A stretch of DNA of 40,463 bases from contig BJHG01000012.1 of the NCBI GenBank assembly GCA_014191975.1, forward strand, positions 1-40,463. The letters are read 5' to 3'. Made by a program: the position numbers and the translations under genes. Source of the DNA: Methylococcaceae bacterium (lineage in GTDB: Bacteria; Pseudomonadota; Gammaproteobacteria; Methylococcales; Methylomonadaceae). This document shows, piece by piece, positions 33,611 through 40,463 of the stretch (positions are counted from its first letter, which is position 1; the number at the start of each line of letters is the position of its first letter). A model generated the notes under the pieces. The model worked only from the letters and a program-made list of their open reading frames with translations, was not told where the DNA came from and made no database searches.

Positions 33611-35134
33611 TTATTTTCGTGTAAATTTTTGCATTAACGCAGATTTTCGCTGTGGTTCTGTTGTTGATTGTGTTGATAACTGCACAGATGAAGCAATAGG
33701 TTCAGCCTGTACAACAGGTTGGGTCTCCTCAATAACAGGAGCAACAGCTACCACAGTTTCAATCTCTACAATAACCGGTATAACCGCTTGAATAACAGGT
33801 GCAGCGGCTTGAATAACAGGAATTGTTGTAGCGACAATATTATAGAGACTAAAATTATCGTTTAGTGACTGAACTAAGTCTTTAGCTTTATTTAGCAACG
33901 TAGTGAGCCTACCTTTTGACTTGTTGTCCCAGCCAACTGGATCGTTAATTGGCAGCATCATGCGCGAAAAAGTCAGATTTTTTTCGAACAGCGGCACTAA
34001 ATTTTCAGTCAATTGTAGTTGTTTTTGACGTTTCATGAGAGATCGAATTGTGATTGTTGCGATTAATTTACTAAATAAAACATGCAACGGAATCATGAAT
34101 GCAAGCATCATTAATGTAATTACTGCTCCGACAATTGGGTCAAATAACAATTCTAAAAATCCCATTCCTGCAACTTCTGCAAAAACAGCTAACATTGCGA
34201 AAAAGCCTAAAACAACAAAACTTGAAAATACTGAGCCTTCTTTCCAATAAAATTGCGCTGCCTTAACTTCATGAATTAACACCCGTTCAACATCGAGAAT
34301 ACTTTTTTCGAGTGAATGTAAAACCCTATATGAACGTTGTAAACCAGCATTTGTAATGCGTTGTTCTAAAATTGCAAAATCCATTGACGCTTGGTCTTCA
34401 AGTTGCGAAATACCAATAAACTGCCCGATTGTCAGCCCTGAATCAGCCAGTTTTTTCTGCCATGCAACAGCGTTAGACGTCATGTCGTCAAATAAATAAA
34501 CGAGCTTATTGCTTTCTTGTTGCTTAATAAGCGTGGCGATTAACGCTTTCGCTAAATCAGTTGTTGAATTAAAAATATCACAAAAAACCAAAACAACGTC
34601 CGATTGCTCCATGCTGTAAGTTGTTACGAAATTAGAAATCTCATAATTTGTCGCATGAATAAAATTTGGAATATCGATAAACAATCGTCCCTGCAATCGT
34701 GGACTGTTCAGCATTTTCATTTCCAAATGCGTGTTAATTCGTTCGCCTTCACCTTTTTTTAATTGTTCGAGTTTTTGACCGATTCGATAAAAAGGATACC
34801 GAAAATCTACATCTAATGCGGTTGCAGGTAAAATTGTTTGATTAGTTTGTGGACTGTGCATTAAAACAGTTGTTTTATGCGTTGGCGAAAGCTCAACGTT
34901 TAAATAACGTGCTAAAAAACTTTCTTTTGCACCAGAATTCCCTCCAACGATACTAACGGTTGACCACCACGAAATCTGAGTTGCAGTCGTATCATCATTG
35001 TCTATCAGTCCCAAATCAAATTCAAATTGATCAAGTTCATGAAACACATTAATCGCATTTTGTAATACAGTATTTTCTATCCCAAATTGGCTTTGGAGAT
35101 TTATTAAATGTTTACTCGCTATTTTCTCAGTCAT
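33611..35134 (-). CDS. Dynamin/EHD-like membrane protein with degenerate GTPase motifs
   Basis: A 507-aa protein of uncertain family. A P-loop-like segment VSIVGGNSGAKESFLARYL (about residues 60-78) departs from GxxxxGKS/T, and the DxPG-type motif reads LFIDIPNF. The strand-helix pattern VVLVFCD...KLVYLFDDMTS is G-domain-like. Two hydrophobic helices lie near 305-330 and 335-360. A basic helical segment follows, and the tail (about 440-490) is low-complexity, rich in Pro, Val, Ile and Ala (PVIQAAAPVIQAVIPVI). It resembles bacterial dynamin-like or EHD-like proteins that have lost nucleotide-binding residues. A role in membrane shape is only a guess. Confidence 0.55.
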   Translation of the reverse strand: MTEKIASKHLINLQSQFGIENTVLQNAINVFHELDQFEFDLGLIDNDDTTATQISWWSTVSIVGGNSGAKESFLARYLNVELSPTHKTTVLMHSPQTNQTILPATALDVDFRYPFYRIGQKLEQLKKGEGERINTHLEMKMLNSPRLQGRLFIDIPNFIHATNYEISNFVTTYSMEQSDVVLVFCDIFNSTTDLAKALIATLIKQQESNKLVYLFDDMTSNAVAWQKKLADSGLTIGQFIGISQLEDQASMDFAILEQRITNAGLQRSYRVLHSLEKSILDVERVLIHEVKAAQFYWKEGSVFSSFVVLGFFAMLAVFAEVAGMGFLELLFDPIVGAVITLMMLAFMIPLHVLFSKLIATITIRSLMKRQKQLQLTENLVPLFEKNLTFSRMMLPINDPVGWDNKSKGRLTTLLNKAKDLVQSLNDNFSLYNIVATTIPVIQAAAPVIQAVIPVIVEIETVVAVAPVIEETQPVVQAEPIASSVQLSTQSTTEPQRKSALMQKFTRK

Positions 35135-35255
35135 TTTGTCAGCGTCCTAGTAAAGTAAAAACTAAAGAATACCTATAATAGTCAGATAATGCAAAAATGA
35201 GAGCTTATGCCATAATGCGTAAATTCTTTAAATTTAAAACAATGGATTTTTTTTA

Positions 35256-36917
35256 ATGACATCACGAAAAATTTTAGTCACTAGCGCGTTACCTTACGCA
35301 AATGGTGCAATTCATTTAGGGCATTTGGTTGAATACATTCAAACCGATATTTGGGTTCGTTTTCAAAAACAACGTGGTCACGAATGTTATTACGTTTGTG
35401 CGGATGACGCGCACGGCACGCCGATTATGCTTAAAGCGGATCGTGATGGCATTACACCTGAAGAATTGATTGCCGAAGTGGGCAAAAATCATATTGCCGA
35501 TTTTAACGAATTTGGCATTGCGTTCGACAATTATCACAGCACGCATTCGGACGAAAATAAAACGCTTTCATCGTTGGTTTATACCCGTTTGCGCGACGCG
35601 GGACACATCAGTTCGCGCACGATTACACAAGCGTTTGATCCCGTCAAAAATATGTTTTTGCCGGATCGATTTATCAAAGGCGATTGCCCAAAATGTGGCA
35701 CGAAAGACCAATATGGCGACGGTTGCGAAGTGTGTGGCGCGAATTATTCGCCCACCGATTTGAAAAATGCAGTGTCAGCCGTTTCGGGTGCCACGCCGAT
35801 TGAAAAAGAATCCGAACATTACTTTTTCGATTTGGCAGATTTCACCGATATGCTGCGTGACTGGACAAACGCCGGACATTTGCAAGCCGAAGTGCGTAAT
35901 AAATTGGCCGAATGGTTGGAAAGCGGTTTGCAACAATGGGATATTTCGCGCGACGCGCCGTATTTTGGTTTTGAAATTCCCGACGCGCCAAATAAATATT
36001 TTTACGTTTGGCTCGATGCGCCGATTGGTTACATGGCCAGTTTTCAAAATTTGTGCGACAAAACCGATTTGAATTTCGATGATTTTTGGGCGAAAGACAG
36101 CGATGTTGAGCTTTATCATTTCATTGGTAAAGACATTATTTATTTTCATGCGTTGTTTTGGCCAGCGATGTTGAGTGGCGCCAATTTCAGAACGCCCGAC
36201 GCCATTTTTGCACACGGGTTTTTAACGGTGAACGGTGAAAAAATGTCGAAATCACGCGGCACATTTATCACTGCTCGGACGTATCTTGATCATTTAAATC
36301 CTGAATATTTGCGTTATTACTTCGCGGCGAAATTGAGCAACACCATCGACGATATTGATTTGAATTTTGACGATTTTAGTCAGCGCGTGAATTCGGATTT
36401 AGTCGGCAAAGTCGTGAATATCGCCAGCCGTTGCAGTGGTTTTATTCGTAAGAAATTCGATAATCAATTGTCGGCAACCTGCGTTGAATCTGAATTATTT
36501 GCTGAATTTATCGCAGCAAATGAAACGATTGCAGAAAGTTATGAAAATCGTGAATTTGGCAAAGCCATGCGTGAAATTATGGCGCTAGCGGATAAAGCAA
36601 ACCAATATATTGATGATAAAAAACCTTGGGCGATTGCCAAAGAAGAAGGTAAAGACACTGAATTACATGACGTTTGTTCAGTTGCGATTAACTTATTCCG
36701 CATTTTAGCGGCGTATTTGAAACCCGTTTTACCTGCATTGACGGATGAAGCAGAAGCATTTTTAAATGCACCCATAGTAACGTGGATTGATGAACTGCAA
36801 CCGCTTGTAAATCACGAATTAAATGATTTCAAACCCTTAATGACAAGGGTTGAAGCTGATAAGATTACGGCAATTATTGAAGCATCGAAAGCAGATTTAC
36901 TTAAAAGTGAAAATTAG
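35256..36917 (+). CDS. metG: Methionyl-tRNA synthetase, short form
   Basis: A class I synthetase of 553 aa. The HIGH-type motif is HLGH (residues 20-23), KMSKS is at 329-333, and a CPKC...CEVC zinc knuckle lies in the connective domain (about 143-160). The anticodon-binding helical domain is complete, with the family's [18 protein letters not shown]. The protein ends at [14 protein letters not shown], so the C-terminal Trbp111-like tRNA-binding/dimerisation domain of the ~670-aa E. coli enzyme is absent. No such domain is encoded directly downstream. A monomeric short MetRS occurs in other bacteria, so the enzyme should be functional. Confidence 0.95.
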   Translation: MTSRKILVTSALPYANGAIHLGHLVEYIQTDIWVRFQKQRGHECYYVCADDAHGTPIMLKADRDGITPEELIAEVGKNHIADFNEFGIAFDNYHSTHSDENKTLSSLVYTRLRDAGHISSRTITQAFDPVKNMFLPDRFIKGDCPKCGTKDQYGDGCEVCGANYSPTDLKNAVSAVSGATPIEKESEHYFFDLADFTDMLRDWTNAGHLQAEVRNKLAEWLESGLQQWDISRDAPYFGFEIPDAPNKYFYVWLDAPIGYMASFQNLCDKTDLNFDDFWAKDSDVELYHFIGKDIIYFHALFWPAMLSGANFRTPDAIFAHGFLTVNGEKMSKSRGTFITARTYLDHLNPEYLRYYFAAKLSNTIDDIDLNFDDFSQRVNSDLVGKVVNIASRCSGFIRKKFDNQLSATCVESELFAEFIAANETIAESYENREFGKAMREIMALADKANQYIDDKKPWAIAKEEGKDTELHDVCSVAINLFRILAAYLKPVLPALTDEAEAFLNAPIVTWIDELQPLVNHELNDFKPLMTRVEADKITAIIEASKADLLKSEN

Positions 36918-37051
36918 AAATTTAGTGAAGAAATTTCAAGCACCATGTTATTTGTGTCAGAAAATTATGTAACACCGCACGCAATTTCAAAAAACTATAA
37001 TACAATGCACACATTACGCATACATTACAATTTTTACTGAGGTGATTAATC

Positions 37052-37288
37052 ATGACAGAACTTATGAGCAGTGGCCTAGAGTTGCTTTTTGCAGGCATGG
37101 GCATCGTATTTTTATTTTTAACAATGTTGGTTTATACAATTAACATCATGTCTGGATTAATACAACGTTATCTTCCCGAAGAATCTGTAACGAGTACCAG
37201 TATTCCTACTATTCAAACAGGTACAATTGATAAAGGTTATATCGCGGCAATTACTGCTGCGGTTCATCAATATCGTAGTACATATTAA
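37052..37288 (+). CDS. oadG: Oxaloacetate decarboxylase gamma subunit
   Basis: A 78-aa membrane-anchored subunit that holds the decarboxylase complex together. One helix (about residues 8-33, LELLFAGMGIVFLFLTMLVY) is followed by a hydrophilic tail ending IAAITAAVHQYRSTY, the OadG signature. GAGGTGAT precedes the ATG by about eight bases. A TATAAT at 36996-37001 may be the operon -10. It starts the oadGAB operon; oadA follows after 41 bases with its own AAGGAG site. Confidence 0.9.
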   Translation: MTELMSSGLELLFAGMGIVFLFLTMLVYTINIMSGLIQRYLPEESVTSTSIPTIQTGTIDKGYIAAITAAVHQYRSTY

Positions 37289-37329
37289 ATTTTCTTTTAA
37301 CCCCCTGCCAGTAAAGCAAGGAGATATAA

Positions 37330-39105
37330 ATGGCTGTTAATACTAAAAAATTAGGTATCACCGAACTCGTTTTGCGTGACGCTCACCAATCGATTTTAGC
37401 TACACGCCTTCGCACTGAAGATATGTTGCCGATTTGCGGTCAATTAGATGACATCGGTTATTGGTCAATTGAATCATGGGGTGGCGCGACATTTGATGCG
37501 TGTATTCGTTATTTGGGTGAAGACCCGTGGGAGCGATTACGTGCATTAAAAGCGGCGATGCCGAAAACGCCGCAACAAATGCTGTTGCGTGGTCAAAATT
37601 TGCTCGGTTATCGCCATTATGCTGACGATGTGGTGGATAAATTTATCGAACGCTGTGCGATAAATGGCATTGATGTTTTCCGTATTTTCGACGCGATGAA
37701 CGATACGCGTAACATTGAACATTCGATTAAAGCCGTTAAACAAACTGGCAAACACGCGCAAGGCACTATTTCTTATACAACTAGCCCCGTTCATACTTTA
37801 AAAACATGGCTTGATTTAGGTAAAACGATTGAAGACATGGGGGCGGATTCAATTTGCATCAAAGATATGGCGGGGTTGTTGAAACCATATGAAGCCTTTG
37901 AACTCGTGTCAAAATTGAAAAAAAGTACATCGATTCCAATTCATTTACATTGTCACGCAACAACAGGTTTAAGTGTTGCCACGTTAATTAAAGCAATTGA
38001 AGCGGGCATTGATAATGTTGATACCGCTATTTCATCTTTAAGTATGACATACGGTCACAGCCCCACAGAAGCGATTGTGGCGAGTTTAGAAAGTGAAAAA
38101 CGCGCGACTGGCTTAGATTTACTTAAACTCGAAGAAATTGCTGATTATTTCCGTAACGTGCGCAAAAAATATGCCCAATTTGAAGGCGATTTGAAAGGCG
38201 TTGACGGGCGTATTTTAATTGCACAAGTACCTGGTGGCATGTTGACGAATATGGAAAGTCAACTTAGAGAACAAGGCGCATCCGATAAATTTGACGAAGT
38301 ATTAAAAGAGATTCCACGCGTACGTGAAGATTTAGGTTTTATTCCACTCGTGACACCGACTTCACAAATTGTTGGTACACAAGCGGTTATGAACGTCATG
38401 AGCGGCGAACGTTATAAAACGATTACCAAAGAAACTGCCGGGATTTTAAAAGGCGAATATGGTGTTACGCCTGCGCCCGTCAATGCTGAATTACAAGCCA
38501 AAGTTTTAAACGGCGCACAACCAATTACTTGTCGTCCCGCCGATTTAATCGACGCTGAAATGGATAAATTGATTAAAGACGTTCAAGAAAAAGCTAAAGT
38601 TGAAAATATAAAATTGACAGGGAATATTGAAGAAGATGCGTTGATTAATGGTTTATTCGCGCAAGTCGGTTGGAAATTTTTGGCGAATCGTAATAATCCA
38701 AGTGCATTTGAACCCAAACCGGATGCTGAAGCCTTTGCCGCTGCCAATATGCGTAAAAAAGACGATGGCGTTGAATCTTACACGGTGAATGTTGACGGTA
38801 AAAATTTCAATGTAGCGGTTGCAAAAGGTGGCGCGATATTAAATGTTCAACCAACTATTTCAACAGCAGCACCGTTAGCCGCTGTAGCTGGAACTGGCGC
38901 GACGATTGAAGCTCCGATGTCGGGAACCATTTTAAAAGTATTGGTTCATGCAGGTAGCGAAGTTAAAGAAGGTGACATTGTGGTGTTAATGGAAGCAATG
39001 AAAATGGAAACCGAAATCCGTTCAAAATTTGCGGGTGTTGTAAGTGCTATTCATGCGAAAGAAGGCGCGGCTGTAACAGGCGGTTCTGTTTTAGTGTCGC
39101 TCTAA
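37330..39105 (+). CDS. oadA: Oxaloacetate decarboxylase alpha subunit (biotin carboxyltransferase)
   Basis: A 591-aa subunit that moves the carboxyl group of oxaloacetate to biotin. The N-terminal TIM barrel has VLRDAHQS, the metal-site HLHCHATTG (about 212-220) and [22 protein letters not shown]/OadA conserved domain follows ([21 protein letters not shown]), then an Ala/Pro-containing linker. The biotinyl domain has [12 protein letters not shown], whose Lys (about residue 558) carries biotin. Together with OadB and OadG it forms a Na+ pump. The same domain layout occurs in methylmalonyl-CoA decarboxylase and PycB, but the OadG and OadB neighbours settle the call. Confidence 0.95.
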   Translation: MAVNTKKLGITELVLRDAHQSILATRLRTEDMLPICGQLDDIGYWSIESWGGATFDACIRYLGEDPWERLRALKAAMPKTPQQMLLRGQNLLGYRHYADDVVDKFIERCAINGIDVFRIFDAMNDTRNIEHSIKAVKQTGKHAQGTISYTTSPVHTLKTWLDLGKTIEDMGADSICIKDMAGLLKPYEAFELVSKLKKSTSIPIHLHCHATTGLSVATLIKAIEAGIDNVDTAISSLSMTYGHSPTEAIVASLESEKRATGLDLLKLEEIADYFRNVRKKYAQFEGDLKGVDGRILIAQVPGGMLTNMESQLREQGASDKFDEVLKEIPRVREDLGFIPLVTPTSQIVGTQAVMNVMSGERYKTITKETAGILKGEYGVTPAPVNAELQAKVLNGAQPITCRPADLIDAEMDKLIKDVQEKAKVENIKLTGNIEEDALINGLFAQVGWKFLANRNNPSAFEPKPDAEAFAAANMRKKDDGVESYTVNVDGKNFNVAVAKGGAILNVQPTISTAAPLAAVAGTGATIEAPMSGTILKVLVHAGSEVKEGDIVVLMEAMKMETEIRSKFAGVVSAIHAKEGAAVTGGSVLVSL

Positions 39106-39114
39106 GGAGGAATT

Positions 39115-40242
39115 ATGGAAAATCTAACATCTTTATGGCATAGCACAGGTATTTACAACTTTACGAGTGGGCAAGCATTTATGATGCTGGTTGGGTTTTT
39201 GTTGTTGTATTTAGCGATTAAAAAAGGATTTGAACCTTTGTTATTGTTGCCAATTGGTTTTGGTGCAATTTTGAGTAATATTCCTATTGCGGGAATTACT
39301 GAAGAAGGCGGTTTGCTTTATTACCTTTATTTCGGCATTAAATTGGGTCTGTTCCCGTTGCTTATTTTTATGGGTGTAGGTGCGATGACCGACTTTGGTC
39401 CTATGCTGGCGAATCCAAAAACGTTGTTACTGGGAGCCGCCGCGCAAGTCGGTATTTTCGCGGCATTGCTTGGTGCGTTGGCTCTGAATGCCATTCCAGG
39501 TTTAGAATTTTCATTAAAAGAAGCCGCCGCGATTGGTATTATCGGCGGCGCAGATGGACCAACAGCCATTTATGTCGCATCGAAACTCGCACCCGATTTA
39601 TTAGGCGCGATTGCTGTTGCCGCCTACTCGTACATGGCGTTGGTGCCATTGATTCAACCACCAATTATGCGAGCATTGACGACCGAGGCGGAGCGTAGAA
39701 TTGAAATGCAGCAATTACGTCACGTTAGCAAAACTGAAAAAATTATTTTTCCGTTAATGCTATTAATATTATCAATTTTGTTATTACCTTCTGCCACACC
39801 GTTAGTTGGCGCGTTTGCGTTCGGTAATTTAATGACTACATCAGGTGTTGTTGAACGTTTAAGTCAAACCGCACAGAACGAATTGATTAACATTGTGACG
39901 ATTTTTTTAGGCTTATCCGTAGGTTCAAAACTCAGTGCGGAAGCGTTTTTACAAGTCAAAACATTGGGGATTTTAACGTTAGGCGCCGTGGCGTTTGCTA
40001 TTGGCACAGCATCTGGCGTAATGATGGCGAAATTAATGAATCGCTTTAGCGACACGCCAATTAACCCGTTAATTGGCGCTGCCGGAGTTTCAGCCGTTCC
40101 GATGTCGGCTCGAGTGGCGAATAAAATTGGTTTGGAAAGCAATCCACATAATTTTTTATTGATGCACGCGATGGGACCCAATGTGGCGGGCGTAATTGGT
40201 TCTGCGGTCGCAGCAGGTGTGTTATTAAGTTTGACTAAGTAA
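39115..40242 (+). CDS. oadB: Oxaloacetate decarboxylase beta subunit (Na+ pump)
   Basis: A 375-aa integral membrane protein that decarboxylates carboxybiotin and exports Na+. About nine hydrophobic helices and two re-entrant segments are visible. Conserved blocks include [49 protein letters not shown] (the Asp of GADGP is the key carboxybiotin/Na+ residue) and [19 protein letters not shown]. The length is at the short end for OadB. Nine bases separate it from oadA, with GGAGG before the ATG. Sodium export coupled to oxaloacetate decarboxylation links central carbon flow to the sodium gradient. Confidence 0.95.
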   Translation: MENLTSLWHSTGIYNFTSGQAFMMLVGFLLLYLAIKKGFEPLLLLPIGFGAILSNIPIAGITEEGGLLYYLYFGIKLGLFPLLIFMGVGAMTDFGPMLANPKTLLLGAAAQVGIFAALLGALALNAIPGLEFSLKEAAAIGIIGGADGPTAIYVASKLAPDLLGAIAVAAYSYMALVPLIQPPIMRALTTEAERRIEMQQLRHVSKTEKIIFPLMLLILSILLLPSATPLVGAFAFGNLMTTSGVVERLSQTAQNELINIVTIFLGLSVGSKLSAEAFLQVKTLGILTLGAVAFAIGTASGVMMAKLMNRFSDTPINPLIGAAGVSAVPMSARVANKIGLESNPHNFLLMHAMGPNVAGVIGSAVAAGVLLSLTK

Positions 40243-40261
40243 ATCTTGGCATAAATACGAC

Positions 40262-40270
40262 TGCTATAAT
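40262..40270 (+). promoter_or_regulatory. Extended -10 promoter for the BLUF gene
   Basis: TGCTATAAT is a perfect extended -10 (TGn-TATAAT). TTGGCA lies upstream, but only 13 bases away, so no good -35 is claimed. The site is about 67 bases before the BLUF start codon. Confidence 0.5.
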
Positions 40271-40336
40271 TTTCAAACTTCCAGCGTGAATGGGAGTTTC
40301 TTTTGAGTTATAAACATAGAAAAACTAGGCGGAATT

Positions 40337-40463
40337 ATGTCACTTCATTGCTTAATCTACACGAGCATCGCATCGCAAAAAATGACAGATGAGGATTTGA
40401 AAGCTATTTTACAGAAAGCCCGACCTCGTAATGCCGCATTAGACATTACAGGAATGTTACTTT
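40337..40463 (+). CDS. BLUF-domain blue-light photoreceptor (5' part only)
   Basis: The ATG at 40337, preceded by AGGCGGA, opens a frame that runs off the window after 42 codons. The peptide LIYTSIAS...LKAILQKARPRNAALDITGMLL is the start of a BLUF domain. The FAD-contacting Tyr8 and Asn32 are in place, and the conserved Gln and Met/Trp would lie beyond the edge. BLUF proteins sense blue light through flavin and may carry an output domain or work as short stand-alone sensors; which one applies here cannot be seen. Confidence 0.8.
   Translation, partial: MSLHCLIYTSIASQKMTDEDLKAILQKARPRNAALDITGMLL

Noticed and set aside
36918-37051. A full promoter or riboswitch in the metG-oadG gap
   Set aside because: A TATAAT is present at 36996-37001 but no acceptable -35 at 16-18 bases, and no strong structured element is visible.
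1-40463. CRISPR arrays, prophage, insertion sequences, tRNA or rRNA genes
   Set aside because: No regularly spaced direct repeats, transposase or phage genes, or cloverleaf-like sequences were noticed on reading. The repeats present are short palindromes between genes.

Overview
The window is about 40 kb of gene-dense, AT-leaning chromosome from a gammaproteobacterium. RdgC, GlnE, DusB, DciA, GmhB, tetrameric glycyl-tRNA synthetase and three TonB/porin-type outer-membrane proteins all point to a Gram-negative gammaproteobacterium. A formylmethanofuran dehydrogenase/hydrolase subunit A (FhcA) gene suggests a methylotroph, most likely a methanotroph of the Methylococcales. That lineage call is inference; no marker here fixes the genus. 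There is no phage, IS element, CRISPR array, rRNA or recognisable tRNA.

Layout. 1-4650, mostly minus strand: rhomboid protease, ilvE, rdgC, an Mrp/ApbC Fe-S carrier and a periplasmic rhodanese, with REP-like palindromes in the gaps. 4818-6888, plus: a siroheme nitrite/sulfite reductase and its DUF934 partner. 6954-11563, minus: CheC-like protein plus response regulator, an inositol-monophosphatase-family enzyme, and glnE. 11672-12955, plus: a lone OppC-type permease.

12949-22059, minus, is the most notable part: a zinc-starvation island. zur is followed by a long tightly packed operon led by a near-perfect Zur operator at 21503-21517. Its order is COG0523 GTPase (ZigA-like), an unannotated 54-aa membrane peptide, a ZIP zinc transporter, DUF1826, a second COG0523 GTPase, fhcA, a third COG0523 GTPase and a ZnuD-like TonB receptor. 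Finding fhcA, a gene of C1 metabolism whose enzyme family uses a binuclear zinc centre, inside a Zur operon is unexpected. In this sequence fhcA carries an in-frame TAA and the ZIP gene a one-base frameshift at a T7 run, so the island is either decaying, recoded, or affected by sequence error at two places.

22244-31024, plus: a compact run glyQ-glyS-(TonB receptor)-gmhB-plsC-dusB-HlyD-like adaptor-dciA. 31108-33180: porin, bfd, bfr (the last two are iron storage and release), closed by a REP-type terminator. 33243-33609: remnant of an ATP-grasp-like gene. 33611-35134, minus: a dynamin-like membrane protein with a degenerate GTPase motif. 35256-40242, plus: a short metG and the Na+-pumping oxaloacetate decarboxylase oadGAB. 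The window ends inside a BLUF photoreceptor gene.
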